From the NCBI GenBank assembly GCA_032717465.1, contig CM064681.1, positions 17,092,916 through 17,156,915 on the forward strand: a stretch of 64,000 nt of DNA, in the 5' to 3' direction. Shown piece by piece: positions 24,011 through 34,439 of the stretch. The stretch is from Coenobita brevimanus. Taxonomy: Eukaryota; Arthropoda; Malacostraca; Decapoda; Coenobitidae. Positions within the stretch are counted from its first letter, which is position 1; each line of letters starts with the position of its first letter. The notes beneath the pieces are model-generated. The model saw nothing but the letters and a program-made list of their open reading frames with translations, searched no databases and was not told the origin of the DNA. A program made the position numbers and the translations under genes.

Positions 24011-24046
24011 TCACTGATGATGACATTTTGAATGTCGAAACGTTTG
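24011..24046 (+). other. Hammerhead-ribozyme-like core motif at the Gypsy insertion site
   Basis: CTGATGA, a 5-bp hairpin (GACAT TTTGA ATGTC), then GAAAC: the conserved core order of a hammerhead ribozyme, a motif known from Penelope-like element ends. Stem III and the cleavage-site strand are not evident, even when the sequence across the Gypsy insertion (34344 onward) is considered, so this may be a decayed or chance match. Confidence 0.3.
24042..24046. repeat. 5-bp target duplication (GTTTG), left
   Basis: GTTTG immediately precedes the 5' LTR; the same five bases follow the 3' LTR at 34344-34348. Five-bp duplications are normal for Ty3/Gypsy integrases. Confidence 0.85.
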
Positions 24047-25443
24047 TGAAGTGCCCATCCCCATGGGAAACCCCGGTAGGGGTGTGGCAACACCCACTCC
24101 ATGGAGAACCCATGGCCCAACACCCACCCAAGGAGGAGACCATGTGGGGGCACATAGGGCACGTGTAAGGCCCAGGCAAGACAGGCCTATGTCCTCCACG
24201 ACCTTGCGCCTCTTCCCCTCAACACGGCCACGAGCATGAATGCCGCCCCAGCAGACTACTCTACAGCTGGGCCATCCCTCGCCAGGATCAGGGTTGGACT
24301 TGTCCTAGTACAATCCCAGGCAGCAACCCGGTGACGGGCACTGTCCGCACTGGAAAGGAAGAGATGGCCACCGTACGCTCTTCTGCTGCTACCCCCAATA
24401 GGACTGCAGTGATGGCCACCACCCACACTGGGAAGAAAGGGACGGCCATTGTATGCCCCTCACCTGCAACAGCTCCTGGGGGCAGCACCAAGGTGATGGA
24501 CACTGTCCGCACCGGGAAGGAAGGGACAGCCACCGTATGCTCTTCGCCTGCTGTCTCAACAACCAATGAAACCGTGGTGACACCCACGCCCCACACCGGG
24601 AAGGAGGGAACGGCCACCATACGCCCCTCGTCCACTGCCCTTGTGACTACTCCTACAGAAGAAGTCCCTTGCTCGCTTCACCACCCACCCGAGGCCGAGC
24701 AGGACACCTTTCTCTCTCACCCCACAGGTGCAGTTCCCCAGAGGAGTTGCACCTGGAGGAGCTCTGGCGAGGTCCTATCACGAATCTGGGAGTCAGTGCC
24801 CTGCAGCCAGCACCCGGATGACGCCTCCTGCAGTCGGACTCTACGGGGAAGGGATGACACAGGCAGCTCCTGCTGACGACTTGACCCAGCCGAAACCGCA
24901 GCTCCCAAACACCCAGGGGCACCCCCAGGACTCTGGGGCGTGACCTCCCCAGCCCCACCAGCAGGCTGTCCTCCTCCAGGAGCAGGCAGAGGTAAGCATG
25001 CCCGCTCGCCCTGTTCGGCCCCAGTCCAGAAGGCCACCTTCCTCTCCAAAGCCCCACTAGGGAAGGGCCTCCCTCCATGTCGACCAGCAGCCCACTCCAG
25101 ACAACCAAGCCCCCAGCAGTAGTCCCGTGCCTCCTGCAAGAGGCCACACCTGACAAGCCACCTCCCATGCCCGGGTGACACCTGTAAGCAGCCCAAGTCC
25201 ACAGCAGCCCGGGCCAGAGTCAACAAGTCTAATTGTGTCCCTTTAACCTAACCTGTGTATAATATTATTATTGTATCTGTTCTCTGTGTAATTAAGGTAA
25301 TAAACGTGTGGGGTTGGTCGACCCGAGTTTTTATGCCCTGTTCCTTTTGTTGTGTATTCTAGATCCAGTCTCAAAAGCGAACCCCAACTCAGTAGCTAGT
25401 GTTCTAAGGATGAGAAGTCGACCTAAGAACACATAGCATAACA
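24047..25443 (+). repeat. 5' LTR of Gypsy element
   Basis: 1397 bp. It pairs with 30974-34343 from TGAAGTGCCCA to ACACATAGCATAACA. It contains four ~84-bp repeats (24330-24650) and an AT-rich block with TGTGTAATTAAGGT near the 3' end. It preserves the uninterrupted sequence CCCTTTAACCTAACCTG, the empty counterpart of the insertion site in the 3' LTR. Confidence 0.9.
24330..24650 (+). repeat. 84-bp tandem repeats within the LTR (4 copies)
   Basis: Units begin GTGACGGGCACTGTCCGC, GTGATGGCCACC, GTGATGGACACTGTCCGC and GTGACACCCACGCC and share GGGAAGGAAGGGACAGCCAC. 84 bp is a multiple of three, so the frame stays open through the array (28-residue units such as TVRTGKEGTATVCSS). The 3' LTR has four related units at 31259-31560. 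A regulatory role is possible but not shown. Confidence 0.75.
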
Positions 25444-25460
25444 CTGGTGGCCAGTGGTGG
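25444..25460 (+). other. Probable primer-binding site
   Basis: CTGGTGGCCAGTGGTGG begins directly after the 5' LTR, where Gypsy elements carry a tRNA-complementary site. I cannot name the tRNA with certainty. Confidence 0.5.
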
Positions 25461-25463
25461 TTC

Positions 25464-26110
25464 TTGACCCAATCGGAGTGTAAAGAGGAACAAAAAGGGA
25501 AAACTAGCAAAATGGCTGCCAAACCACACGTGCTGTTTCCAAAGTTTGACCCTGAACAGTACGATATCAATATACACCTGTCCATGGTTAAGCCATTACT
25601 GGACATAGGTTTTGACCATGACAGGGAGATAATAACAGTTACCCTGCTGCATCTGGACAAGGCAGTATCAAGTATTGCCTCCAAGATCATCCCACAGTTA
25701 ACATGGGTGCAATTTACCCAAATCGTGATGCAGGCAGTCACGCCATCTCTGGGAAAGTCTTAGCTCTATCCCAGCTCAACACCCTCACCTACGACGGCAA
25801 CCTGGACGACACACTCCTCCAGGCCAGGCAACTCGTCACTGCTGCCTTCCTGAAGACTGATGCAGCCACCCGGGGGCAACACATATTTAACACATTGTTG
25901 AGGATCCTCCCAAGCACCATAAGGAGACCTCGACATGGATGTACAGCTTGTGTGGTGCCTCCTATCTTCCTGCTCCACCCCCCAGCACATCGGTGCAATG
26001 AGCAAGTTCCCCACCCAAGGGAGAGTGCAACACCAAAAACAACGGACGCCCTTCACTCACCCAAACCCATCAACAACACCCTTTATACCCAGGGCGCACC
26101 CTACCAGTAG
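25464..26110 (+). pseudogene. Gypsy gag (broken)
   Basis: The first frame (25464-25763) reads a basic N-terminus, then KPHVLFPKFDPEQYDIN, resembling the start of Gypsy gag proteins of arthropods, and continues to a frameshift near 25740. The second frame (to ~26110) reads LNTLTYDGNLDDTLLQARQL. No zinc knuckle is visible. It would have formed the virus-like particle core; now non-functional. Confidence 0.6.
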
Positions 26111-26384
26111 ACTCCCCAACCCCAAGGAGAATACTAACCTGATATCTATCAATCCATGGGAATTCTCCACCTGTAGCTGCAGCTGCCCTCTCCACGACAT
26201 CTGGGAGCAGCTCAAGGCTGCCCAGCACAAAACAACCGCCCAAGGGCACTGCAAAGTCTCCTCACTAGATGACGAGGGCACCGAGGACGACGCCTCACTC
26301 ACCGACTATGCCAACCCCGGGGAAATGGAGCCCAAGGAGGAAGACACCCCACAACAGTTGGATTTTTAGGACCACCTCCACACC

Positions 26385-26560
26385 TTCACATGGTGGCAGG
26401 GGCCATCTCACAGAAATATCGCCCCCCAGTCTACAACAAGATGAGACTGAATGGGGAAAAAGCGAGGCTGCTGGTCAACACGGGAGTGGCCAGATCTTGC
26501 CTCTGCACTCACTTCTACTCCTGACACACCTCAGCCTTAGGCCCACTTCTCCCCACCTCA
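26385..26560 (+). pseudogene. Gypsy retropepsin-like protease remnant
   Basis: A short segment reads RLLVNTGVARSC (26460-26500), the aspartic protease active-site turn with the catalytic Asp of the usual D-T/S-G triad replaced by Asn. Frame breaks follow shortly. Position between gag and RT fits the family order. Confidence 0.6.
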
Positions 26561-27302
26561 TCTCACCTCATAGACGCGGGGGATGGTCCCCCGCCAATAC
26601 ATGGGGAAACCTGGGCCCTACAAGCCAATACCCACCAGCAAGGATCCACCAAACACAAGTTCATCATCTTCGACTGAACCTGCTGTGCCTATGATGGCTA
26701 CTTGGGACTGGACCTTCTACAGAAGCTGCACACCAGCATCGACTGCCACAAACGTCATCTTCATTTTCAGAAGCCTCCAAACCCCCCATCCCAGCCACTC
26801 TGCATGTGCACACCCCCATCCCCCTCCTCACCCTGCCCCTCTCCCACCATGTGCTCCACCCTGCTCCTGACCCCCCCTGTCCACCACGCTCCTCCACATC
26901 CCACCTTCCCAACAACCATTGCTTCCTCCCGGATCATTCCCCCCCAGCACGAGGGCTGGCTACACCTGAACAGACCTACTGCAACCTCCATCCTGTTCTC
27001 CCCTAGCCTACCACCTTGGGCCTTCTTCTCCTGCATACTATCACCCATCGTCTTCCCCCCCCCCCTCACCTCGGAGCTGTATGCATCACCAACCTCTCCA
27101 CCCTCCCCCTCACCCTCCACAGAGGATTAGTGGTTGGAGAAGTGGGGGAGGCCGAGCTTTGTGAATACCCCCTTCCCCTGCCACCCTATCCCCCCTACCT
27201 GAACATCTCTCACTTCACCAAGCTGACAGCCTCCAACATCTCTTCCTGGACTTCCAAGACCTATTTTCATAAGGACCAGAAGACATCGGCTACACCACGT
27301 AT

Positions 27303-28020
27303 GTGACGCATGAAGTCCACACCACAGGACCACCTATTTGCCAACCATTATGGTGGAAAAAACCCAAACAACGGGCTGAGGAAGACTGGCAGGTCCAGGA
27401 AATGCTCGATGCTGGCATCATCTCCCCCTCCACCAGCACGTGGTCCTTGCCAGTCATCCTGGTCAAAAAGAAAAATGGCATCATGCACTTCTGTGTGGAC
27501 TACAGACGACCAAATGACGTGATCACCACAGACACCACCCCCAAGGATAGACGATTCCCTTGACTCCTTATATGGGGCATCCTGGTTCTCCACCTTAGAC
27601 CTACAATCGGGATATTTGGAAGTCCCTGTACACCCTGAGGACCAAGGAAAGACAGCCTTTTCCAGCAATAATGGTAAAGACTACGATTTCAATGTTCTCC
27701 CATTCGGACTCTGCAATGACCCCACCACATTTTCCTGACCAATGGAGTCAGTCCTCAGCGGCCTCGCCTGGGAAATCTGCCTGGCGTACCTAAACAATGT
27801 GATCATTTTCAGCTGGACATGGGCTGACCACCTCCAGCGCCTCAAGCAAGTCTTCCTGCACATCCGCAAGGCAGGACTTAAACTCAGATCATCAAAGTGC
27901 ATCCTGGCTGAACAGTCCGTCTCCTTCCTGGGACACATCATCTCAAAGGAAGGCACATCACCTGATCCCGACAAACTGCGGGCCATCGCATAAATCCCCC
28001 TACCACAAGATATCCATGAT
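27303..28020 (+). pseudogene. Gypsy reverse transcriptase (catalytic site altered)
   Basis: Frame pieces at 27303-27563 and ~27590-27993. Seen: EMLDAGIISPSTSTWSLPV, VKKKNGIMHFCVDYRRPN, STLDLQSGYLEVPVHPED, FNVLPFGLCNDPTTFS, then AYLNNVIIFS at ~27784-27813, where Gypsy RTs have YLDD/YIDD, and KCILAEQSVSFLGHIIS. Both catalytic Asp residues of the box are Asn through G-to-A changes, so the enzyme is inactive regardless of the stops (one at ~27737). Confidence 0.85.
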
Positions 28021-28600
28021 ATGCGCACATTTCTTGGGCTCACATCGCACTACCAGTGCGTTGTAAAGGGTTTCGCCAACATCGCAAAATCCCTCCATGA
28101 CTTGACTAAAAAAGGCAAGCCTTTCATCTGGACTGACGACCAGGTCAATGCATTCCACAACCTCAAAACCAAACTCATCACCACCCCAGTCATAGCATTC
28201 CCCAACTATACCCTGCCCTTTCACCTGTACACTGACGTGTCCCTAGTGGCAATCAGCGCCATCCTATTCTAGGTCCAAGAGGGATGAAAACACATTATCA
28301 CCTGTGCTAGCCATACCCTCAACCAAGCCGAGAAGAATTATGCTGCCACCAAACGTGAATCCCTGGGTATTATTTGGGTCTTGGAACATTTCTGAGCCTA
28401 CCTCTCTGGCACTCACGTCACTATCATCACGGACCAGCAGTCCCTACAATGGCTACAACAGTCCATCACCCACAATGCCCAACTGCTCAGGTGGAGAGAG
28501 ACCCTGGAGGAATTTGATTTTGAAATCGCTTATAGACCAGGGAAATTACACACCAGTGCTGATGCCTTGTCCTGCCTGCCAGTCAACTTCATTAATGCCA
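28021..28600 (+). pseudogene. Gypsy RT connection and RNase H (broken)
   Basis: MRTFLGLTSHYQCVVKGFAN starts the connection domain, then KPFIWTDDQVNAFHNLK and LYTDVSLVAISAIL, the position of the first RNase H Asp. After a stop at ~28272 the other motifs continue: KNYAATKRESLGI (Glu), IITDQQSLQWLQ (Asp) and YRPGKLHTSADALSC. Stops at ~28272, ~28287 and ~28395 break the frame. Confidence 0.82.
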
Positions 28601-28699
28601 TCTCCAGCCTCCTACATCAGTGGAAGAATAAGAAGTGCCCCCACTGGATACCACCCCAGGTGTTCTCTATGCCCCACAGGCACAGCGATCACCTGTTTA

Positions 28700-29330
28700 C
28701 CAAGGCCGGGCATATAGTCCCCGATCTGGACACCACCCTCGACGCAATGACCCTCCTACATTCCAACAACGGCATCCATCTCGTACCAAAAAACCCTTAC
28801 AAGTATTCAATGATATCCACTGGATGCCTGGCCCCTCCAACCTGGCTAAACAAATCATCCAGGCCTGCTGGGCCTGCACACTAGGCAAAGGCATTACCCG
28901 TACACCTGGGCCGTTGGGAAGCATCACCACCCACAAACCATGGCAACTGCTGTCCATGGACGTAGTCGGGCCCTTACCACCCATAGCCAGCTACAAATAC
29001 ATCATAACATTTTGTAGGCATCTATTAAAAATTCCTCATCGTCTGCCCAGCCAAGGAGCATCAGGCCATGGCCGTGGCCAATGCACTTGTCCACCACGTC
29101 TTCCTTTACTTTGGTATTCCCCAAGCCCTTCACTCAGACAACACCCCAGAATTTACCAGAAAGATCTGGAAAGAAATCACCACCATTTTTGGTTAACAAA
29201 TCTCCCACTCCTCTCCCGACTGCCATAAGGGAACAGAGTATGTGAAAGGAGCCACCACACCCTTCTCAACCAAGTACAGGCTCGAATACAAGAAACAAAG
29301 AACTAGGATTTGCTGGCGCATGTGAAAATT
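28700..29330 (+). pseudogene. Gypsy integrase (broken)
   Basis: CWACTLGKGITRTPGPLG resembles the Cys half of the H2C2 zinc domain, followed by PWQLLSMDVVGPLPP, the start of the catalytic core with its first Asp. A frameshift near 29030 then exposes PQALHSDNTPEFT-like sequence (second Asp) in another frame. It would have joined element DNA to the 5-bp staggered target; inactive here. Confidence 0.78.
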
Positions 29331-29479
29331 ATACAGTGGGGAATGAACACCTACTCAAGAGAAGACGGAATTACCTCCCATGAACGGGCGTTTGGAGAAA
29401 CCCCCCTCCTCCTACCTGTTTCACACCACCTCCAGCCACCCTGTCCCTCTCCCACGTCCGACCCCCTTCACCACCTCAA

Positions 29480-30960
29480 GAGATGACTACACCACTTGCA
29501 AAAACACCAAGACCTGTAGCCAGACATCACCCCATCCAACCCCTACAAGACAGGAGACTCGGCAGTAGTAGCACAACTACCAATCCCAAACAAAGTCTCG
29601 CCACAATTCGAAGGGCCCTACACCTTCATCAACGTCCTCAGCCCCTATCAAATCACTATCCAGTACCACGATACCAAACTCACATATCAAAACCATCATG
29701 TGTGACTGTTTCATGTCCCACCAGACAATGCCAAACCATGCCACACCAACTCCACCCCCCACCACACCACACCACACCACCACCATCTGCCACCACAGAA
29801 CACCCCTCTGACTCATATGCCTGCTACTTTATGCCCTCTTCCTCCTCCACACCCTCACCCATACCCCCATCCACCACCATCTCCCCTACCCCACCTTCCA
29901 CCCGCTACACATCACCCTCACGGGCCCCTAATGCATCACCGGCGACCTCAACTGACACCTCACCGCCCACCACCATGCCGCCACCACTGGACACACAGGT
30001 CTACCCCCCCAGAGACCCCCACGCACCTCCAGTCACCCCACCATGTCACCAACACTGCACAACTCCCACCACCACCCATACTCCCACACAATTTTCCCCT
30101 GCTCACACCCACTCCCCAACCACCTCTGACGCCAAACCACGCACCAGCCCCTCACCCACCACTGCCACCACAACTTCACTTACTCCACCACCAAGATAAT
30201 CAACCAACTGCCTACGCCCAGCTGATTCACCATGTGGCCCCACCACATCACCCACCACCATCCCTACACCCACACAATTTCCCCCCACACACACCCTAAG
30301 CACCAGCCCCTCATTCACCACAACCACTCCACATGCTGCACAACCAAGACAATCAACCACCCACCTATGACAAGCCGATGCACCACATGGCCCCACCACC
30401 TCACCACCCATGGCCGTCCTCACCAACACCACAACCAGATCCGGCCGCCCCTCCTGCCCACCAGCCAGGTATGCAGTCACACCCTCACCCACACCTCCAG
30501 CATCACCACAACCACCTCCAACCGACCCCACCACACCCAACACAACCCCCCATCACACTGAGAGTACACCAGGTGTAATGGAAATTTCCACCAAACCAAT
30601 CTTCCAGGGAGAGGATTTGCACCTACCCCAGGAACTCCCATAAAACCCAGGTCACCTCACCCGTCGCCAGCATTCAGCCAGGAGAACTCGACCACTCACC
30701 ACCACCAGAGATGAAGATATGCTGCGTGACCTGGTTCCCTGCCCAGGGGAAATGCCACCAGATCCGAGGGATACCTCACCTCCTCCGCCTTCTCCTGCAG
30801 ACACCACACACCTCCACCCTCCACATCACAAACACTCCGAACCAGGAACCCTCCCCACCCACCCACCACTGGACCACTCTCCTCCCCCACCTCACACTGA
30901 CACACCGGACCACCACCTCACACACCTACCACCTCCAGCCACGGGGACGTGACTTTTTCC
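29480..30960 (+). other. C-rich, G-poor low-complexity segment before the 3' LTR
   Basis: About 1.5 kb dominated by CCA, CAC and ACC words. Two open frames read Pro/Thr/Ser/His-rich sequence (29483-30199 and 29817-30299) with no domain. Internal repeats such as CACCACCAAGATAATCAACC, CCACATG and GCCCCACCACATCACC recur around 30180-30420. It occupies the position of a Gypsy 3' ORF or long tail; not called a gene. Confidence 0.6.
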
Positions 30961-32170
30961 CCACCGATGGTAGTGAAGTGCCCACCTCCACGGGAAACCC
31001 CGGTAGGGGTGTCGCAACACCCACCCCATGAAGGACCCACGGCCCAACATCCACCCCAGGGGGAGACCACAGGGAGGCACATATGGCGCACGTAAGGCCC
31101 AGGTGAGATGGGCCTATGTCCCCACGACCTTGCACCCCTCTTCCCCTCAACATGGCCAAAAGCAGGAACGCCGCCCCAGCAGACTACTCTACAGCCGGGC
31201 CAGCCTTCTCCAGGATCGGGGTGGGACTGTCCTGGTACAGTCCTAGGCAGCATTGCGGTGATGGCCACTGTCTCACCGGGAAGGAAGAGATGACCACCAT
31301 ATGCCTTTCGCCTGCAGCCGCTCCTGGGAGCAGCACCGTAGTGATGGTAACCCTCTGCATCAGGAAGGAATGCATGGCCACCATATGCCCTTTGGCTGAC
31401 ACTCGAGAGAAAGGCAGAACCACAGTGATGGCCATCTCTGCACTGGGAAGGAAGGGACAGCCACTGTACGCCCTTTGCTGTCCCAAGGGCCAGTGGAATC
31501 ATGGTAATGGCCACTGTCCGCACCGGGAAGGAGGGAACAGCCACTGTACACCCCTCGTCCACAGCCCTTGTGACTACTCCTACGGAGGAAGTCCCTTGCT
31601 CACTTCATCACTCACCCAGAGGCCGAGCAGAACGCCTTTCTCTCTCTCCCCACAGGTGCAGTTCCCCAGAGGAGTTGCAGCTGGAGGAGCTCTGGCGAGG
31701 TCCCATCACGAGTCTTAGAGTCAGTGCCCTGCAGCCAGCAACTGGGCAACGCCTCCCGCTGTCAGACTCTATGGGGAAGGAACGTTGCAGGCATCTCCTG
31801 ACAGCGACTTGACCCGGCCAAGACCGCAGCCCCCAGACACCCAGGGGCACCCCTAGGACTCTAGGGCATGGCCTCCCCTGTCCCATCAGCAGGCAGTACT
31901 TCTCCAGGAGCAAGCGGACGCAAGCACACCTGCCCATCCTGTTTGGCCCCAGTCCATAAAGCTGCCTTCCCCACTGAGGACCCATTAGGGAATGGCTTCC
32001 TTCCATGTCAACCAGCAGCCCACTCTGGACGACCCAGCCCCCGGCAGTAGTCCCATACCTCCTGCGGGAGGACACACCTGACGAACTGCCTCCCACGTCT
32101 GGGCAACACCTGTAAGCAGCCCAGGTCCACAGCAGCCCGGGCCAGAGTCAACTAGCCTGTGTCCCCTTAA

Positions 32171-34142
32171 CCCCTACACCGCGGGCTTGTTTACCAATGA
32201 CTTGCGTGTGCCGCGGGGTTATTTGGGCTCCAACAGACTCTCAAAAAATATTTGCCAAAAATCAGTTATTAGTCCTAGAATAATAAAATTACATATGCTT
32301 ATGGCACATACCTTCAGCTTTCTCCTGGAATGATTGTTGAGTCGGTTACCGTAGGACTTGTGGAGACCTCTGAAGTAGGGTAACGAAGTCTCCACTTTAC
32401 ACTTCCCGACAACCCGTAATATGATTACCACAGCCAGATACAAACACTATAAACACTATTCTACAATTTTCAAGTAGTTTGGGATCCATACTCAAAAAAA
32501 AAAAACACTGTGAAAGCAATGGAAATTACGAGCGCGTCTGATCGTCGCACTGGCACTAGTTCGCACTTGGTAGTCTGTCATTTATTATTCATAAAACCCC
32601 TCACACTTTATATTTCTATTACTATATAACACTTATATATATCTACAGTCTTTATCCATAAGTTTCCTTCAGTAGTATTAGTTTATTGTCACTGTAGGGA
32701 TTCAATTTCTTTCAGTAAAATACTTAGCATTCACTTTCTCGTCCTGTATACTGGCACTGAGAGTGAATGTCACTTTCATCTTCACTCTCATAACTCATAG
32801 CATTCAGACATGCTAGAGTGAAACTTTCACTTTCATTACTCCTAGGGTATAAACTCGTATTCTTATAATACTACTCATTTACATTTCTATTTACGTTCTC
32901 TATTTTATTTACGTTATTTACATTTCTATTTTATTTACACTATGTTGTGCACTGTCACTTGAAATAACTTATAAAACTATTTTCCATTGTTCATGTATAT
33001 TTACATTCATTACTTTCACTTGCTGTTTACACATTATTTACACATTATTTACAATTCCACTTGCACTGTTTTACTCAATAGAAAGATCGTAGTCACTCTT
33101 TTGTCAATTGTTAGCCCTTTACCTCTTTCCACATAAGGTTTAGTAGGGGGTAAAGGTCACAGGGCCATTTGCATGGGGGTGAAAAAAGGCCTTGAAGTCA
33201 GCAAGAAGAAACATACGTCCTCTCACTTCGGAAGATGACACTAAACTGATAACGCAGGGCCAGCCAGCTGGCCCTGGAGGCCTTTTTAGGGGTTATTCAG
33301 AGTTACCAATTTTACTTCTTGAAACAGCTAAGTCTAGCACTGATATGATTGGCAGGAAATCTAGACAATACATTATAATTTTGGTAGTTCCAGGTGAATG
33401 TAAATATCACTTAGGCTTCTCCCTTCCCTCCTTACATGTATATTTATTACGAAAATAGATTAGAGGCCTACTTAGGAGATATATAATCAGAGCTACCAAT
33501 GTTAAATCTTGAAACAGCTTTGTGTAGCACTGATATGATTGGCAGGAAATCTAGACAATACATTATAAATTAGGTAGTTCCATGTGAATGTAAATATCAC
33601 TTAGGCTTCTCCCTTCCCTCCTTACATGTATATTTATTACGAAAATAGATTATACGGCATATTTCAAGGGGAAAAAAACAGCGAAAATTAGCGAACGAGT
33701 GCACGTGAGGTGTTGTCAGGTGATAATTAGCCAATTCCAGGTGTATGGCACTCTCACTTACCTGATTTCTTTCTTGTATATATTATTTGGTATAAGAATA
33801 CGACATAGGGCTTATTTCAATGGATGAAATCAGTGAAAAATTCCAGGGAAGATTTACTTAGGGTAGCATGGCCGGGCAGGCGAGAGGATAGGGTAATGGA
33901 GGGGGGGTAGGGAGGGGAGTCAAGAACGGGGAGAAATGGCTAAATTGTCAACAATGGATGGGAGTACAGATGAGATTAGGAGTGCTGACTAGTGTTGGAC
34001 ATTGTCAGTACTGATAGATGATACAAGCCCCCACTTGGAAGCCCGGGTGAATTCAAAATAACACAGAATCACAAAAGCGACGCCCCGCGGTATGATCCCT
34101 TGCTCCCAAGCGTCACGAAAGTGACGCCCCGCGGTTGAGGGG
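32171..34142. mobile_element. 2-kb TTAA-flanked (piggyBac-type) non-autonomous element
   Basis: Flanked by TTAA at 32167-32170 and 34143-34146. The ends read CCCCTACACCGCGGG and inverted CCCCTCAACCGCGGG (13 of 15). The 5' LTR holds the empty site with a single TTAA, proving insertion and duplication. The interior has no transposase; it has TTTACATTATTTACA-like AT-rich words (32560-33080) and 188-bp tandem repeats. Confidence 0.88.
33285..33820. repeat. 188-bp tandem repeat (2 close copies, 1 diverged)
   Basis: GATTGGCAGGAAATCTAGAC occurs at 33349 and 33537; the units are nearly identical through CTTCTCCCTTCCCTCCTTAC and ATTACGAAAATAGATTA. A third, weaker unit spans ~33728-33815 (CAATTCCAGGTG, then GGCACTCTCACTTACCTG). 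Confidence 0.85.
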
Positions 34143-34343
34143 TTAACCTGACCTGTGTATAACATTAATATTGTATCTGTTCTGTGTGTAATTAAGGTCA
34201 AATATGTGTAAGGTTGGTTGACCTGAGATTTTATCCCCTGTTCCTCTTGTTGTGTATTATAGATCCGGTCTCTGAAAAGAAGCCCTGCTCAGTAGCTAGT
34301 GTTCTAAGGACGAGAAGTCGACCTCAGAACACATAGCATAACA

Positions 34344-34348
34344 GTTTG
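34344..34348. repeat. 5-bp target duplication (GTTTG), right
   Basis: Immediately follows the 3' LTR and matches 24042-24046. Confidence 0.85.
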
Positions 34349-34439
34349 TAATAATGGTGCTGTTCATGTCAAAGCTAGTTGTCCTCTTCCTTCTGAAGTT
34401 GAGATTCCCTACGAATACCCCACTATCTGAGGTCATACT

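Larger units (their letters stand above)
24047..34343 (+). mobile_element. Complete Ty3/Gypsy LTR retrotransposon (decayed)
   Basis: LTRs at 24047-25443 and 30974-34343 start TGAAGTGCCCA and end AGCATAACA, flanked by GTTTG duplications. The interior runs gag, protease, reverse transcriptase, RNase H, integrase in standard Ty3/Gypsy order, all with stops and frameshifts. The LTRs differ by many substitutions and by a 2-kb insertion in the 3' copy, so it is an old insertion. It sits in a motif resembling a Penelope-like terminus. Confidence 0.9.
30974..34343 (+). repeat. 3' LTR of Gypsy element, interrupted by a TTAA element
   Basis: Homologous to 24047-25443 across 30974-32170 and 34143-34343, with the insertion at 32171-34142. 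Without the insertion it would be ~1394 bp. It ends AGCATAACA followed by the GTTTG duplication. Confidence 0.9.

Noticed and set aside
24288..25226. Overlapping long open frames on both strands in the LTR
   Set aside because: GC-rich tandem repeat DNA within an LTR; recurrence in the 3' LTR in altered frames argues against a gene.
29483..30299. Pro/Thr/His-rich proteins of 160-240 residues
   Set aside because: Low-complexity C-rich DNA open by composition in several frames; no domain or start context.
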